Positions 6,444 through 13,819 of a stretch of 21,672 bases of DNA are shown one piece after another; the first letter of the stretch is position 1; each line of letters begins with the position of its first letter. The position numbers and the translations under genes were made by a program. Source of the stretch: CAYYYJ01 sp964631205 (GTDB lineage Archaea; Aenigmatarchaeota; Aenigmatarchaeia; QMZP01; JACQNV01). The notes under the pieces were generated by a model that saw only the letters and a program-made list of their open reading frames with translations, had not been told where the DNA came from and ran no database searches. The stretch is taken from positions 1-21,672 of the forward strand of contig CAZVWU010000012.1 in assembly GCA_964631205.1 (NCBI GenBank), given 5' to 3'.

Positions 6444-7457
6444 CTATTTATAATTTACAAGAAGGTAGTCAAGGTTTGCGCCTGATTTCCCGGGCTTTTG
6501 TATGCGCTTTTGGATTTTCACTGAAGGTTTTTCTACCCCAAACATAGAGGCCAGAATGTCAGGAAGAGCCATTTGAGTAGAAGTGACGTCAATAGTTTTG
6601 GGTGTATAAACACTGCCTTCTAGATAAGCCTCCATTAACTCTCTGGAGAATAGATTGCTATGGCTTTCTTCATCAGCGGAGCCTGCCAATAACATGGCTC
6701 TTTCGTGAAGCATCCCTAGTTTCTCAAGAGGTTCGCTTAAACTGCCAGCAAAGGCAGTATCATTTACAAAAACAATGTTGCCTTTATGATCTTTAAACTG
6801 TTCTGCCCAGGATTCGTAATCTACACTATTAGCCTCCTCTGGTGTAAAGAAAAACCCACCCCGGTTAGCCACTCCTGAAAAATATACTATAATGTTGCAA
6901 AAAGGGTCTGCCGCATCCAAAGAGATTGTGTAAGGCCCATTCTTTGCTGTAAAGCCTTTCAAAAATCTTGTGCCAGACTCCCTGAAAGCTTTTGCGGCCT
7001 TTTTGGAATCAAAAAATTCAAGATGGTGCAGCATAGTTATGTTTTCGGCCTTAAAACCCAACTCTCCCAAGAAATGCCCAAAAGCCATGCTACATCCTGT
7101 ATACCCACCGACTCCGCTGTAAAGTATAAGGGCCCTGTCATTCTCTCTGGTATATCTCAGCTTAGCCGGATTAGGCTCCCTATAAGCCTCAGACACAAAG
7201 GCTTTATAGACAGGTTCGCTTACACCTTTTTTTCTTACCAATACCCTGTCAGCCTCGCGTTCAAAAAGCGCCCCAACTCTTCTGCCTGCGCTATTTGCGA
7301 TCTCTTGGCTGTTACTATTATTTCTAAGCCTATACGCCTTGTCTGCAACAACTACGGCAGCCAAAACCTCGTTAATGGTATCCCTTCCAGCAAGGTCTCC
7401 TGCAAGGCCCAAGAGGCTATCGTAATTTTCCCCGTTCGTGTTACCCGAATATGCCAT
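6444..7457 (-). CDS. Caspase-fold (C14-like) protein lacking both catalytic residues
   Basis: The 337-aa protein has a helical N-terminal region (1-100) and a caspase-like core. The first strand is DRALILYSGVGGY (107-119), then a helix and GFKAENITMLHHL. The His-loop strand is IIVYFSGVANRGG (189-201), where active caspases have SGHG; here Val replaces His. The Cys-loop strand is NIVFVNDTAFAGS (227-239), where they have D-A-C-x-S-G; here Ala replaces Cys. MLLAGSADEESH (255-266), followed by a helix and LEG, matches the post-Cys strand and helix. The fold is inferred from this ordered set; with both dyad residues gone it should be a pseudo-enzyme, perhaps a binding or regulatory partner. It follows the JAMM-like gene by 21 bp but also has its own TATA box and operator-like palindrome. 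An independent remote fold remains possible. Confidence 0.6.
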   Translation of the reverse strand: MAYSGNTNGENYDSLLGLAGDLAGRDTINEVLAAVVVADKAYRLRNNSNSQEIANSAGRRVGALFEREADRVLVRKKGVSEPVYKAFVSEAYREPNPAKLRYTRENDRALILYSGVGGYTGCSMAFGHFLGELGFKAENITMLHHLEFFDSKKAAKAFRESGTRFLKGFTAKNGPYTISLDAADPFCNIIVYFSGVANRGGFFFTPEEANSVDYESWAEQFKDHKGNIVFVNDTAFAGSLSEPLEKLGMLHERAMLLAGSADEESHSNLFSRELMEAYLEGSVYTPKTIDVTSTQMALPDILASMFGVEKPSVKIQKRIQKPGKSGANLDYLLVNYK

Positions 7458-7459
7458 TC

Positions 7460-7486
7460 AACTGATTATCAGTTAGCTTTAAAAAA
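7460..7486 (-). promoter_or_regulatory. TATA box and start-site palindrome of the caspase-like gene
   Basis: TTTTTTAAAG (minus strand, 7477-7486) sits 25 bp before the ATG at 7457, inside the last codons of the JAMM-like gene. Between TATA and ATG is AACTGAT-T-ATCAGTT (7460-7474), a palindrome with 7-bp arms and one central base. A protein bound there would cover the transcription start, so it is a candidate repressor site. Confidence 0.55.
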
Positions 7487-8177
7487 CTTTAAGACCCCGA
7501 ACTGGATAAGGCCCGAAATTAAACCTTCTTACTTTTCTCGGATGGCCTGAAGCCGCTCCGTATCCGCCCTCTTTATACATATATACCAAACCTACAGACC
7601 TGTTAAATTCTTCATCTATTCTCTCAGTATTATTAATTATCACAATCTCGGGCCTTCCCCTGGCAAGCTCCAGATCGTCTGCAGATGGCCTCTCCCCATT
7701 ATAGTGGACATGGAAATCGCCTACGTATGAGCCATACATTTTTCTGGTTCTGTGACTCTCAGGATAATATGTCCTGCTAAGAATATCCCTGTAGTCTTTT
7801 CCTATTTTCTTTGCTTCCTCTGGAATCTGGCCATTATTTTGAAAGGCTTCCATCTTCCTCAAAAGAGTTTTAGAGATCCGCCTATCAACCCTTGACAGCT
7901 CAATATCTTTGGTTAAAAAATCGTACAGTTCTCTGAAATGGCTGTCTACATAATTTCCTTGACTCAGCTCAGTCAAAAACCGGGAAAAATATCCAAACTT
8001 ATGCGGTATGTCTATGAGCAAAAGCGTCTCAGGGCTTCCAGCCAAACAAGCTTCACCGCCTATTTCAACATGTTCTGTGCTTCTCTGCATCTCCAATACC
8101 CTTGAAATCTCGACAACGCTCTCCTCCCTTCCTATCGCACTTTTCAGCCTTTCCCTTTCGAGAATTTTGACAGCCAT
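7479..8177 (-). CDS. JAB/MPN (JAMM) domain predicted metalloprotease
   Basis: From the ATG at 8177 the protein is 232 aa. The JAMM zinc motif appears as GDFHVHYNGERPSADDLELA (153-172): His156, His158, Ser165 and Asp168, with six instead of the usual seven residues between the second His and Ser. The N-terminal strand-turn HVEIGGEACLAGS (36-48) resembles the E-x-GG-x-L-x-G element that supplies the catalytic Glu (Glu38). A helical insertion of roughly 80 residues (65-145) between the two is larger than in typical small JAMM proteins. Archaeal relatives remove ubiquitin-like SAMP tags; no such tag gene is visible here, so the substrate is unknown. An upstream TTG (8192) would add five residues, but a TATA box (ACTTAAATC, about 8199-8206) 25 bp before 8177 favours the ATG. 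Confidence 0.68.
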   Translation of the reverse strand: MAVKILERERLKSAIGREESVVEISRVLEMQRSTEHVEIGGEACLAGSPETLLLIDIPHKFGYFSRFLTELSQGNYVDSHFRELYDFLTKDIELSRVDRRISKTLLRKMEAFQNNGQIPEEAKKIGKDYRDILSRTYYPESHRTRKMYGSYVGDFHVHYNGERPSADDLELARGRPEIVIINNTERIDEEFNRSVGLVYMYKEGGYGAASGHPRKVRRFNFGPYPVRGLKVF

Positions 8178-8255
8178 CCAAATAATTAACAAATAAAAGA
8201 TTTAAGTTGTTTTGCTTAAACCCAACAAATATAAAGCTAAAATCCAATTATTCGT

Positions 8256-8492
8256 ATGCAAAATGTAACAATCTACACAACATCGACCTGCCCATGGTGC
8301 CACAAAGCAATGGAGTTCCTGAAGGCAAACAAAGTAAATTTTACAGAAGTAAATGTGCAGGAGAATCCTGACAAGGCAGAAGAAGTCATAGAGAAATCAG
8401 GCCAGATGGGCGTGCCAGTCATTGACATCGACGGCCAGATTATTATTGGATTCAACGAGCCAGCTTTGAAAAAAGCATTAAAAATAAAATGA
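8256..8492 (+). CDS. Glutaredoxin-like thiol oxidoreductase
   Basis: This 78-aa protein is a complete minimal glutaredoxin. The active site is TCPWC (Cys12, Cys15) after strand NVTIYTT, the cis-proline loop is GVPVID (52-57), and IIIGFNEPAL (62-71) matches the C-terminal strand and helix. It should reduce disulfides or carry electrons in the cytoplasm. CPWC rather than CPYC is seen in several archaeal/NrdH-like redoxins. A TATA box (AAATATAAAG, about 8228-8236) 25 bp before the ATG predicts a leaderless mRNA. It is divergent from the JAMM-like gene with 78 bp between starts. Confidence 0.9.
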   Translation: MQNVTIYTTSTCPWCHKAMEFLKANKVNFTEVNVQENPDKAEEVIEKSGQMGVPVIDIDGQIIIGFNEPALKKALKIK

Positions 8493-8564
8493 TTTGATTG
8501 TTGGCACAAATAATAAAATTGAAAATAGATAATGAGAATAAAAGTAATACTTTGCTGAGCAATT

Positions 8565-8765
8565 ATGATATTAGTTGGCGATTTTTTAATAAGTGACATA
8601 GCAAGGAAGCACAGCCAGATATCCAGGCTTGCCGCCAAAAAAGGCCTTCAGGGAGACCATGACGCTTCGATGGAAGAATTTTTTTCAGGGGGAGTTGATA
8701 AGGGCTCTTTCCTGAAAGAGATCTCAAAATTTTCAGAACAAAGGGCCGACGAAGATTTGCTATAA
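8565..8765 (+). CDS. Small hypothetical protein (66 aa)
   Basis: The frame encodes MILVGDFLISDIARKHSQIS and then a hydrophilic helical region (SRLAAKKGLQGDHD, EEFFSGGVDKGSFLKEISKF) ending in an acidic tail EDLL. The first twelve residues are hydrophobic and the rest looks soluble and helical. A weak TATA-like ATAAAAGTA (about 8538-8546) lies 25 bp before the ATG, consistent with a leaderless gene 72 bp after glutaredoxin. No family is recognised. The coding call rests on composition, the promoter position and lack of any competing frame. Confidence 0.5.
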   Translation: MILVGDFLISDIARKHSQISRLAAKKGLQGDHDASMEEFFSGGVDKGSFLKEISKFSEQRADEDLL

Positions 8766-8933
8766 TTGGTTAGCTTATTGACGATTTTATTTCTGCCCAA
8801 AAATTCTTTTGGTAAAAAGAGTATATTTAATGTTAAAAATAATAAAAAAGAAAAAAATAAGCTTATGGAACAATTATAAGATTAAAATTAACCCTTTTTT
8901 TAAAAATAAGGAAGATCACATTAATGAAATTTT
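8766..8933. other. AT-rich gap upstream of the S-layer promoter
   Basis: This stretch has no convincing gene. It holds A-tracts (about 8837-8860), a TATA-like GTATATTTAA (8821-8830), and a run CCCTTTTTTT (about 8892-8900) that could terminate transcripts from the small gene upstream. The A-tracts may act as a bent upstream promoter element for the S-layer gene (inference). Confidence 0.35.
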
Positions 8934-8967
8934 TGTGAAACAATTGTTTCACACAAGGTATATATAG
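8934..8967 (+). promoter_or_regulatory. S-layer gene promoter with 20-bp perfect palindrome
   Basis: TGTGAAACAATTGTTTCACA (8934-8953) is a perfect 20-bp palindrome ending 5 bp before the strong TATA box TATATATA (8959-8966). Its position overlaps or abuts where TFB binds (BRE), so a bound protein could either block or recruit the basal machinery. The predicted start is near 8988-8990, giving a leader of about 88 nt. Confidence 0.7.
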
Positions 8968-8987
8968 GCTCGTCACCAAATTATTAC

Positions 8988-9076
8988 ACAATTGTCTCCC
9001 AAATCTATACAAAATCTGGGAGTCTCGAAGCAATATAATTTTCAAAAATTGCTTTCAAAAAAGGAGGAAATATTAT
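8988..9076 (+). promoter_or_regulatory. Structured 5' leader and Shine-Dalgarno of the S-layer mRNA
   Basis: The predicted leader contains two hairpins: CTCCCA (8996-9001) with TGGGAG (9017-9022), and AAGCAAT (9028-9034) with ATTGCTT (9048-9054). They are followed by AAAAAAGGAGGAAAT, where GGAGG (9062-9066) is a strong Shine-Dalgarno site 10 nt before the ATG. Most other genes here are leaderless, so this is a specialised, probably very stable and highly translated mRNA. Confidence 0.6.
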
Positions 9077-11515
9077 ATGAATATAAAAAGAGTTTTGGCC
9101 TCTGGAATGGCAGCACTCATGGCAGGCTCGACTCTTGCGATTGGTGGCTTAGGTCAAACAACAACACCAGCAGCTCCAGCAGCTTTAGAATGGACAGTTG
9201 CTGATTCAGCAGATTCATGGCTGGCCTATGCATCCACAGACGCAACAGGCGGAGCAACCACATTAGCAGGCGCAGCAGAGACAGAGGTATTGGCGCTCGC
9301 AAAGGGCCTGGATCTTGCAAAAACAACATTTGCAGACGCAATTGCAAAAGTCAGGGACGCCACAACAGGCACTGTCTTGCCAGGAGGCGGCGGCGTAATA
9401 TCAAAAACAACAGGTGGCACAACCAAATCAGTCAACTTTGGCGCTGGAACATCAGGCGGAACACTGCTTTCAGCAGGGGTAAGCGCATTCCCTACAGGAG
9501 TATGGACAAACTCAGTTATCCCGCAGCTTTGGTCAGGGAAGATTTCATGGAACACAGAAGACTATGACGCAAAGGAAGTCTATTCCGCAGTAGATACAAG
9601 GATGAGGAACGATGTTTCCACAGACAACATCAACGGAACGCTCACGCTCGAAGTTGAGTCAAGCGATGTTTATGTAGCATATAGGTTTGACAAGGCTTTA
9701 AACATAACAAAGAAAAACTCGAAGGGAAACAAGGAAACAGAAAGCTTTGAAACAACAGACCCAATAGAGATAACATTCCTTGGAAAGAAATTCAGCATAA
9801 TAGCCATTGCAGCCGGTAAAATGGTCATATTAAACGGTGCCATTGGAAAATCAGTGACAGACACAAGCGGAATTTCCTATACAACAGCCGCAGGAAAGAA
9901 ATACACTGTTTATGCAATACAGGGTTCTGACAACAGCTGGGCAAAAGTTTCAGTAAAGGACTCAACAGGCGCTGAAGTCGGGCAGGCAACAATAAACAAA
10001 GGGTCATCAAAGGATTTCGACACCCTTGACATCACAGTGGAAGTCACAGGCGTAAGAGCCACACAGGACAACAAGGTCTCAGGCGCTGACATAGTTGTCG
10101 GTCCTAAAGGAAAGACAAAGAAAACAATAGATACCTCAGCAGACGTCACATCAACAGGGACTTCCAACGACGCATTGTTTGAAGGGTTCACAGAATGGGG
10201 ATTGGAAACATCAGGGACACTTGCAAACGGGCAGGCAGAAGTCAATGATGAGCTAAGGCTAAGGTTCAAGCCCACTTCAACAAAATATGTTAAGACTGGG
10301 CAGGAGCTCAAAGCGCCAAATAATGTGGCTTTGCGCGTTGAAGGCTACAACACAGCAAACTTCGCAACAATAACAATACAAAAAGCAGAGATAAGCCCGC
10401 AGAACATATCAGACACAACACAGACCTTCGGCAACCTCAAAGGCGTCGAGATAAGCAGCGATGTCGGATCCACAGTAGGTGGGGCAGCAGGAAACTATTA
10501 CAAGAAAATGGGTATTTTCTTCAACAAGACTCTCGGCCCATCAACAATATTGGGAACTTACCCGGTTTTCATAACATACTACGACGGTGAAAATTGGAAA
10601 GCAAACGGCACGCGAACAACATTAAGTCCCGTTCAGACAGAGGCGGCATTCACTGCCAGCGGCTATACAGATGCCAACGCACATGGCAGGGATGCAATCT
10701 CATACCTCCTGAACGGAACGCAAGCTGGTGTTGATGCAAACAACGGCAACTTTACCTACACATACAAGCTGAACTACGGCGGCGCAGCTGAAAGGACATG
10801 GTTTATCAACACATCAGTCAACGTGTTTAACGGAAGCCTTCAAATAGCCCCAATAAGGCAGATGGTGATAGGAAGGGCAGGAGCTACAGGCGACACAACA
10901 GCAAGGTATGTCCTGAACATCTCATGGAGAAACAAAACTGAATGGAGAGAAAACCAGGCGCCTGAATTCAAGCTGGGAGCTGATTCGGCATCAGCAAACG
11001 ACGATGACATCAAAGTCGGAACAGAAGCCTCAACAGAGCAAAACATTGGGAAGAAGTCCCAAAGCGAAATCGTCGACAACTCAGGGCTGGTAGTCCTAAG
11101 CCCGTCAACATACACAGCTTCTGACAAAGTTGTGCTGAAATTGCCTGACAAAGAACTGCAGGCTTCAGTATACACAGGGGCATCAAAAGGGACAGGAACA
11201 CCTCAATACGCAACAACAGCTGATGCATTGGCTCAAGTAAAGGCAGGAACACTCACAAAGAACTTGATCCTAGTTGGTGGACCATGCGCAAACGAAGTCG
11301 TTGAATACCTTGCAGGCACATCAGCAACAGACGGATTGCCAACATGCCAGGAATGGATAGGCGGCGCAACACCTAAATACACAAAAGGATTGGTAGGTGT
11401 CTGGGCTGTTGGAACAAAGAAGGCGTTGGTGATTGCGGGAACATTAAAAGCAGATACAGATGCTTTCGCAACCGACTTCAAGATGAAAGGTGTCACATCA
11501 GTCGCACCAGTATAA
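9077..11515 (+). CDS. S-layer protein
   Basis: The 812-aa protein begins with a Sec signal peptide (MNIKRVLASGMAALMAGSTL, then AIGGLG) and is rich in Thr, Ala, Gly and Ser, low in Cys, and predicted extracellular. The N-terminal part resembles archaeal S-layer N domains, with large beta-rich regions in the middle. The C terminus carries the S-layer C-domain hallmark NLILVGGPCANEVVEYLAG (about 728-746), with a second Cys shortly after (PTCQEW), probably forming a disulfide, and ends in VGVWAVGTKKALVIAGT. At least ten N-x-S/T sequons, mostly between about residues 430 and 650, suggest N-glycosylation. No C-terminal membrane anchor is seen. Strong promoter, leader, Shine-Dalgarno site and terminator all suggest a major cell-surface product. 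Candidate partners are the membrane-anchored regulator just downstream and the lipoproteins at the window start. Confidence 0.88.
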   Translation: MNIKRVLASGMAALMAGSTLAIGGLGQTTTPAAPAALEWTVADSADSWLAYASTDATGGATTLAGAAETEVLALAKGLDLAKTTFADAIAKVRDATTGTVLPGGGGVISKTTGGTTKSVNFGAGTSGGTLLSAGVSAFPTGVWTNSVIPQLWSGKISWNTEDYDAKEVYSAVDTRMRNDVSTDNINGTLTLEVESSDVYVAYRFDKALNITKKNSKGNKETESFETTDPIEITFLGKKFSIIAIAAGKMVILNGAIGKSVTDTSGISYTTAAGKKYTVYAIQGSDNSWAKVSVKDSTGAEVGQATINKGSSKDFDTLDITVEVTGVRATQDNKVSGADIVVGPKGKTKKTIDTSADVTSTGTSNDALFEGFTEWGLETSGTLANGQAEVNDELRLRFKPTSTKYVKTGQELKAPNNVALRVEGYNTANFATITIQKAEISPQNISDTTQTFGNLKGVEISSDVGSTVGGAAGNYYKKMGIFFNKTLGPSTILGTYPVFITYYDGENWKANGTRTTLSPVQTEAAFTASGYTDANAHGRDAISYLLNGTQAGVDANNGNFTYTYKLNYGGAAERTWFINTSVNVFNGSLQIAPIRQMVIGRAGATGDTTARYVLNISWRNKTEWRENQAPEFKLGADSASANDDDIKVGTEASTEQNIGKKSQSEIVDNSGLVVLSPSTYTASDKVVLKLPDKELQASVYTGASKGTGTPQYATTADALAQVKAGTLTKNLILVGGPCANEVVEYLAGTSATDGLPTCQEWIGGATPKYTKGLVGVWAVGTKKALVIAGTLKADTDAFATDFKMKGVTSVAPV

Positions 11516-11525
11516 AATTTAATTA

Positions 11526-11562
11526 GGGGTTCTTAACCCCATCCTTTTTCTTTTATTTTTAT
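11526..11562 (+). terminator. Hairpin plus T-rich terminator of the S-layer gene
   Basis: GGGGTT (11526-11531) and AACCCC (11535-11540) form a 6-bp stem with a 3-nt loop, about 11 bp after the stop codon, followed by a T-rich tract (CCTTTTTCTTTTATTTTT). It resembles a bacterial intrinsic terminator more than the plain U-tracts elsewhere here. Confidence 0.7.
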
Positions 11563-11712
11563 TCTTTCAGCTAAAGCTATACTTTAAAGCCGGAAAACAA
11601 TATTTCTTATGGGATTAGAAAAAGGCAATCCTATCCTTATGAACAAAATGGTAGTAGTACCCAATCTTATAAGCCGAAAAGGGAACTATTTCCAAAAAAG
11701 GGCATAGTGTGC

Positions 11713-11734
11713 AATTGTATACAATTAATAAATC
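11713..11734 (+). promoter_or_regulatory. Promoter of the membrane regulator gene with 14-bp palindrome
   Basis: AATTGTATACAATT (11713-11726) is a perfect palindrome directly upstream of and touching a TATA-like TTAATAAAT (11725-11733), which lies 25 bp before the ATG at 11754. The site could be autoregulatory for the winged-helix protein encoded just downstream. The preceding stretch 11563-11712 shows nothing I can assign beyond short inverted repeats such as GGATT/AATCC. Confidence 0.5.
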
Positions 11735-11753
11735 TTACCTTCAATATCTAAGC

Positions 11754-12743
11754 ATGGAGAGGAAAGCGGCCTTTATAATCGGGTTTTTAGCCATAGCTTT
11801 AGCCGGCCAGCAATACGCTTCAGCGGCGGCCATAGATTTTTACAGCATTGACATTTCTGCAAAGGACAGCATCCCGACAAAACTTACCATAACCTTTGAC
11901 TCCAAAATAGAAGCGTTCTCAATTCCCCTAGGCAGGCTTCAACGTCCCCCAAGGATAGTGTCAGCAACAGCAAATAAAGGGTCAATAGAATGCAGGACAG
12001 CGGTTAATGATGCTGGCAAAACAACACTCTCCTGCAAGATCGCCAACGCCCCTGACAGCAGAAATACGGTTGTGCTGGAACTCGAGTCAGCAAACTTTAT
12101 TGAAGCTGCAGGCGACAAGAATACCCTGACAACAGTTTATGAATCCCTGTTCGAAACAAAAAGCCTTTCTGCGTCTTTCACCCTTCCTGAACGCGCAGCG
12201 CTCTCTGAAGAGCCTCCGCAGAATTCAATTTCCCCAAGGAACGGGGAGATAAAGACAGACGGCAAAAAAATATTTATATTCTGGAACAAGCAGAACATAA
12301 CAGCCGGCGACATAATCACATTTTCAGCCTCCTACACATTGCCAGAGCAAAGGGAGTCGCCAATAAACACCCTTCTAATAATCCCGATAATATCAATATT
12401 GGCTGTCCTTGTGTGGTTCGTGATAAGGAGCCGGCAAAAATCGCGCCATGCCTCTGAAAGCGCTGCTGTGTCTGTGCTCAGCAAAGATGAAAAGGTTTTA
12501 TTTGATATCCTGAAAGCCCGCGGTGGCTCGGCAAACCAAAAGATGCTTGTCAAGGAATCAAATTTCTCCAAGGCAAAAGTCTCAAGGCTCCTTAAAGACT
12601 TAAAGGAACGCGGCGTCATCGAAATCCAGCCTATATCAGGCCGCGAGAATAAGATTTTATTGAATCTTGGGAAGCCAAAGGAGGGGAATAAGCAGGAACA
12701 GCCAACTCAGCAGCCTCAACAACAGGACAGGCCCAAACAATAA
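11754..12743 (+). CDS. Membrane-anchored winged-helix regulator with extracytoplasmic domain
   Basis: From the ATG at 11754 the protein is 329 aa. Residues 1-25 are a signal peptide or first membrane helix. An extracytoplasmic beta-rich domain (about 26-200) has two cysteines (80, 94). A single transmembrane helix spans about 204-224 (NTLLIIPIISILAVLVWFVI), a basic stop-transfer segment follows (RSRQKSRH), and a cytoplasmic winged helix occupies about 242-305 (LSKDEKVLFDILKARGG, SKAKVSRLLKDLKERGVIE). It ends in a Gln/Pro-rich tail. This is the layout of archaeal one-component membrane regulators, which pass an envelope signal to DNA without phosphorylation. Lying directly after the S-layer gene, it may monitor the S-layer or control its promoter (inference). 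The upstream ATG at 11709 was rejected because it precedes the TATA box. Confidence 0.78.
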   Translation: MERKAAFIIGFLAIALAGQQYASAAAIDFYSIDISAKDSIPTKLTITFDSKIEAFSIPLGRLQRPPRIVSATANKGSIECRTAVNDAGKTTLSCKIANAPDSRNTVVLELESANFIEAAGDKNTLTTVYESLFETKSLSASFTLPERAALSEEPPQNSISPRNGEIKTDGKKIFIFWNKQNITAGDIITFSASYTLPEQRESPINTLLIIPIISILAVLVWFVIRSRQKSRHASESAAVSVLSKDEKVLFDILKARGGSANQKMLVKESNFSKAKVSRLLKDLKERGVIEIQPISGRENKILLNLGKPKEGNKQEQPTQQPQQQDRPKQ

Positions 12744-12765
12744 ATAAAAAATATAATTTCTTTTT

Positions 12766-13587
12766 ATGATAGACGTGCATTGCCACCTGGAACAGAAGGA
12801 ATTTTCCCAAGACCTTGATACAGTTATAGCAGCCTGCAAAAAATCAGGGGTTAAAGCGGTTGTCACTTCCTGCGCGCATCCAAAGGACCTTGAGCGGACT
12901 TTTGAAATAGCCTCAAAAAATGCTGGTTTTGTTTTCCCTTCTCTGGGGCTGCACCCAGAATATATAAAAGAAATCAAGGAAAAAGAAGTTTCGGATTATC
13001 TGGAAAAAATAAAGGAAAATAAAAATAAGATTGTTGCAGTAGGCGAAGTTGGCCTTGATTATTTCTGGATTAAGGAAAAGGCCTGGCAGGAAAAGCAGAA
13101 AGAGCAGTTCGCAGAATTAATCAGGTTTTCCAGGGAAATAAAAAAACCGCTGGTTGTCCACTCAAGGGATTCCCATCAGGATACAATAAAAATTCTGGAA
13201 AATGAAGATGCAAAAAATGTTTTGCTGCACATGTTTGGCGCGAAGGATTTAATAAAAAATGTTTGGGAAAACAACTGGCTGGTTTCAATAAACTATTTGG
13301 TCACAAGGAGCAAAACATACAAAAAAATCGCAAAGGATATGCCGCTCGGGAATATCTGCCTTGAAACAGACGCGCCATGGAACGGTCTGCAAAAATTAAA
13401 AGGGCAATTGGGAAAAGAAGACATTATTTTTAAGGAAAATAAGGAGCAAAATCTGCTAACGCTAAGGAACGATCCCTCAACAATAAAAATAACTGCGCAG
13501 AAAATAGCGGAGATAAAAAAGATTCCATTTGAAACAGTCTGGAACGCCTGCGGAGAAAATGCAAAGAAGTTTTTTAGTCTGCTTTAA
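12766..13587 (+). CDS. tatD: TatD family metal-dependent hydrolase (DNase)
   Basis: The 273-aa protein has the full TatD metal-site set: DVHCHL (His5, His7), VGEVGLDYF (Glu94), VVHSRDS (His132), LLHMFGA (His155) and CLETDAPW (Asp202). TatD proteins are TIM-barrel, Mg-dependent 3'-exonucleases/hydrolases linked to DNA repair and quality control. Length is typical. The ATG is 22 bp after the membrane-regulator stop codon; an AT-rich AAAAATATA just before it may serve as a promoter. The 3' end overlaps the convergent 66-aa gene by 14 bp. Confidence 0.9.
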   Translation: MIDVHCHLEQKEFSQDLDTVIAACKKSGVKAVVTSCAHPKDLERTFEIASKNAGFVFPSLGLHPEYIKEIKEKEVSDYLEKIKENKNKIVAVGEVGLDYFWIKEKAWQEKQKEQFAELIRFSREIKKPLVVHSRDSHQDTIKILENEDAKNVLLHMFGAKDLIKNVWENNWLVSINYLVTRSKTYKKIAKDMPLGNICLETDAPWNGLQKLKGQLGKEDIIFKENKEQNLLTLRNDPSTIKITAQKIAEIKKIPFETVWNACGENAKKFFSLL

Positions 13588-13774
13588 AATGTGCAAAGTT
13601 CACGAATGATTGATATGGGATAGTCCCCTGTTCCATCATTATGGTCTCCAGGCCTGCTAGGTAACCGTCTGAGTAAGGCTCTTCCGAAGAAGCTCGCGGC
13701 TTTCCCCTTAAAGCGTCCAAACAACCATCCTTAAATCTTGTCTGATACTTTTTGGTGACCCTCTGGGTATCCAT
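13574..13774 (-). CDS. Small conserved-looking protein (66 aa), unknown function
   Basis: The product has a basic N terminus (MDTQRVTKKYQTRFKDG), then GCLDALRGKPRA, a polar turn, PYSDGYLAGLETIMMEQG, and a short tail. The two G-x-x-x-A/G-L helices separated by a Pro-Tyr turn recall the layout of ribosome modulation factor (G...G...PY...GW), but the sequence is not close enough to name it. A TATA box (TTTTTAAAG, minus strand, about 13794-13802) 25 bp before the ATG supports a leaderless gene. Its 3' end overlaps the TatD gene by 14 bp tail-to-tail. Confidence 0.6.
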   Translation of the reverse strand: MDTQRVTKKYQTRFKDGCLDALRGKPRASSEEPYSDGYLAGLETIMMEQGTIPYQSFVNFAHFKAD

Positions 13775-13819
13775 ATTATTTATTGATAGAATACCTTTAA
13801 AAATTAAAAAACATCAGTT

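Noticed and set aside
8830..8967. 45-codon plus-strand frame (MLKIIKKKKI start) in the AT-rich gap before the S-layer gene
   Set aside because: It has no TATA box or Shine-Dalgarno site at the right distance, is Lys/Ile/Asn-rich as expected from AT-rich DNA, and runs through the palindrome and TATA box of the S-layer promoter.
9226..9555. Minus-strand frame of 109 codons inside the S-layer gene, and similar ones at 9910-10311 and 10840-11175
   Set aside because: They mirror the codon bias of the S-layer gene, have no promoter and give Val/Ala/Pro/Ser-rich products typical of antisense shadows.
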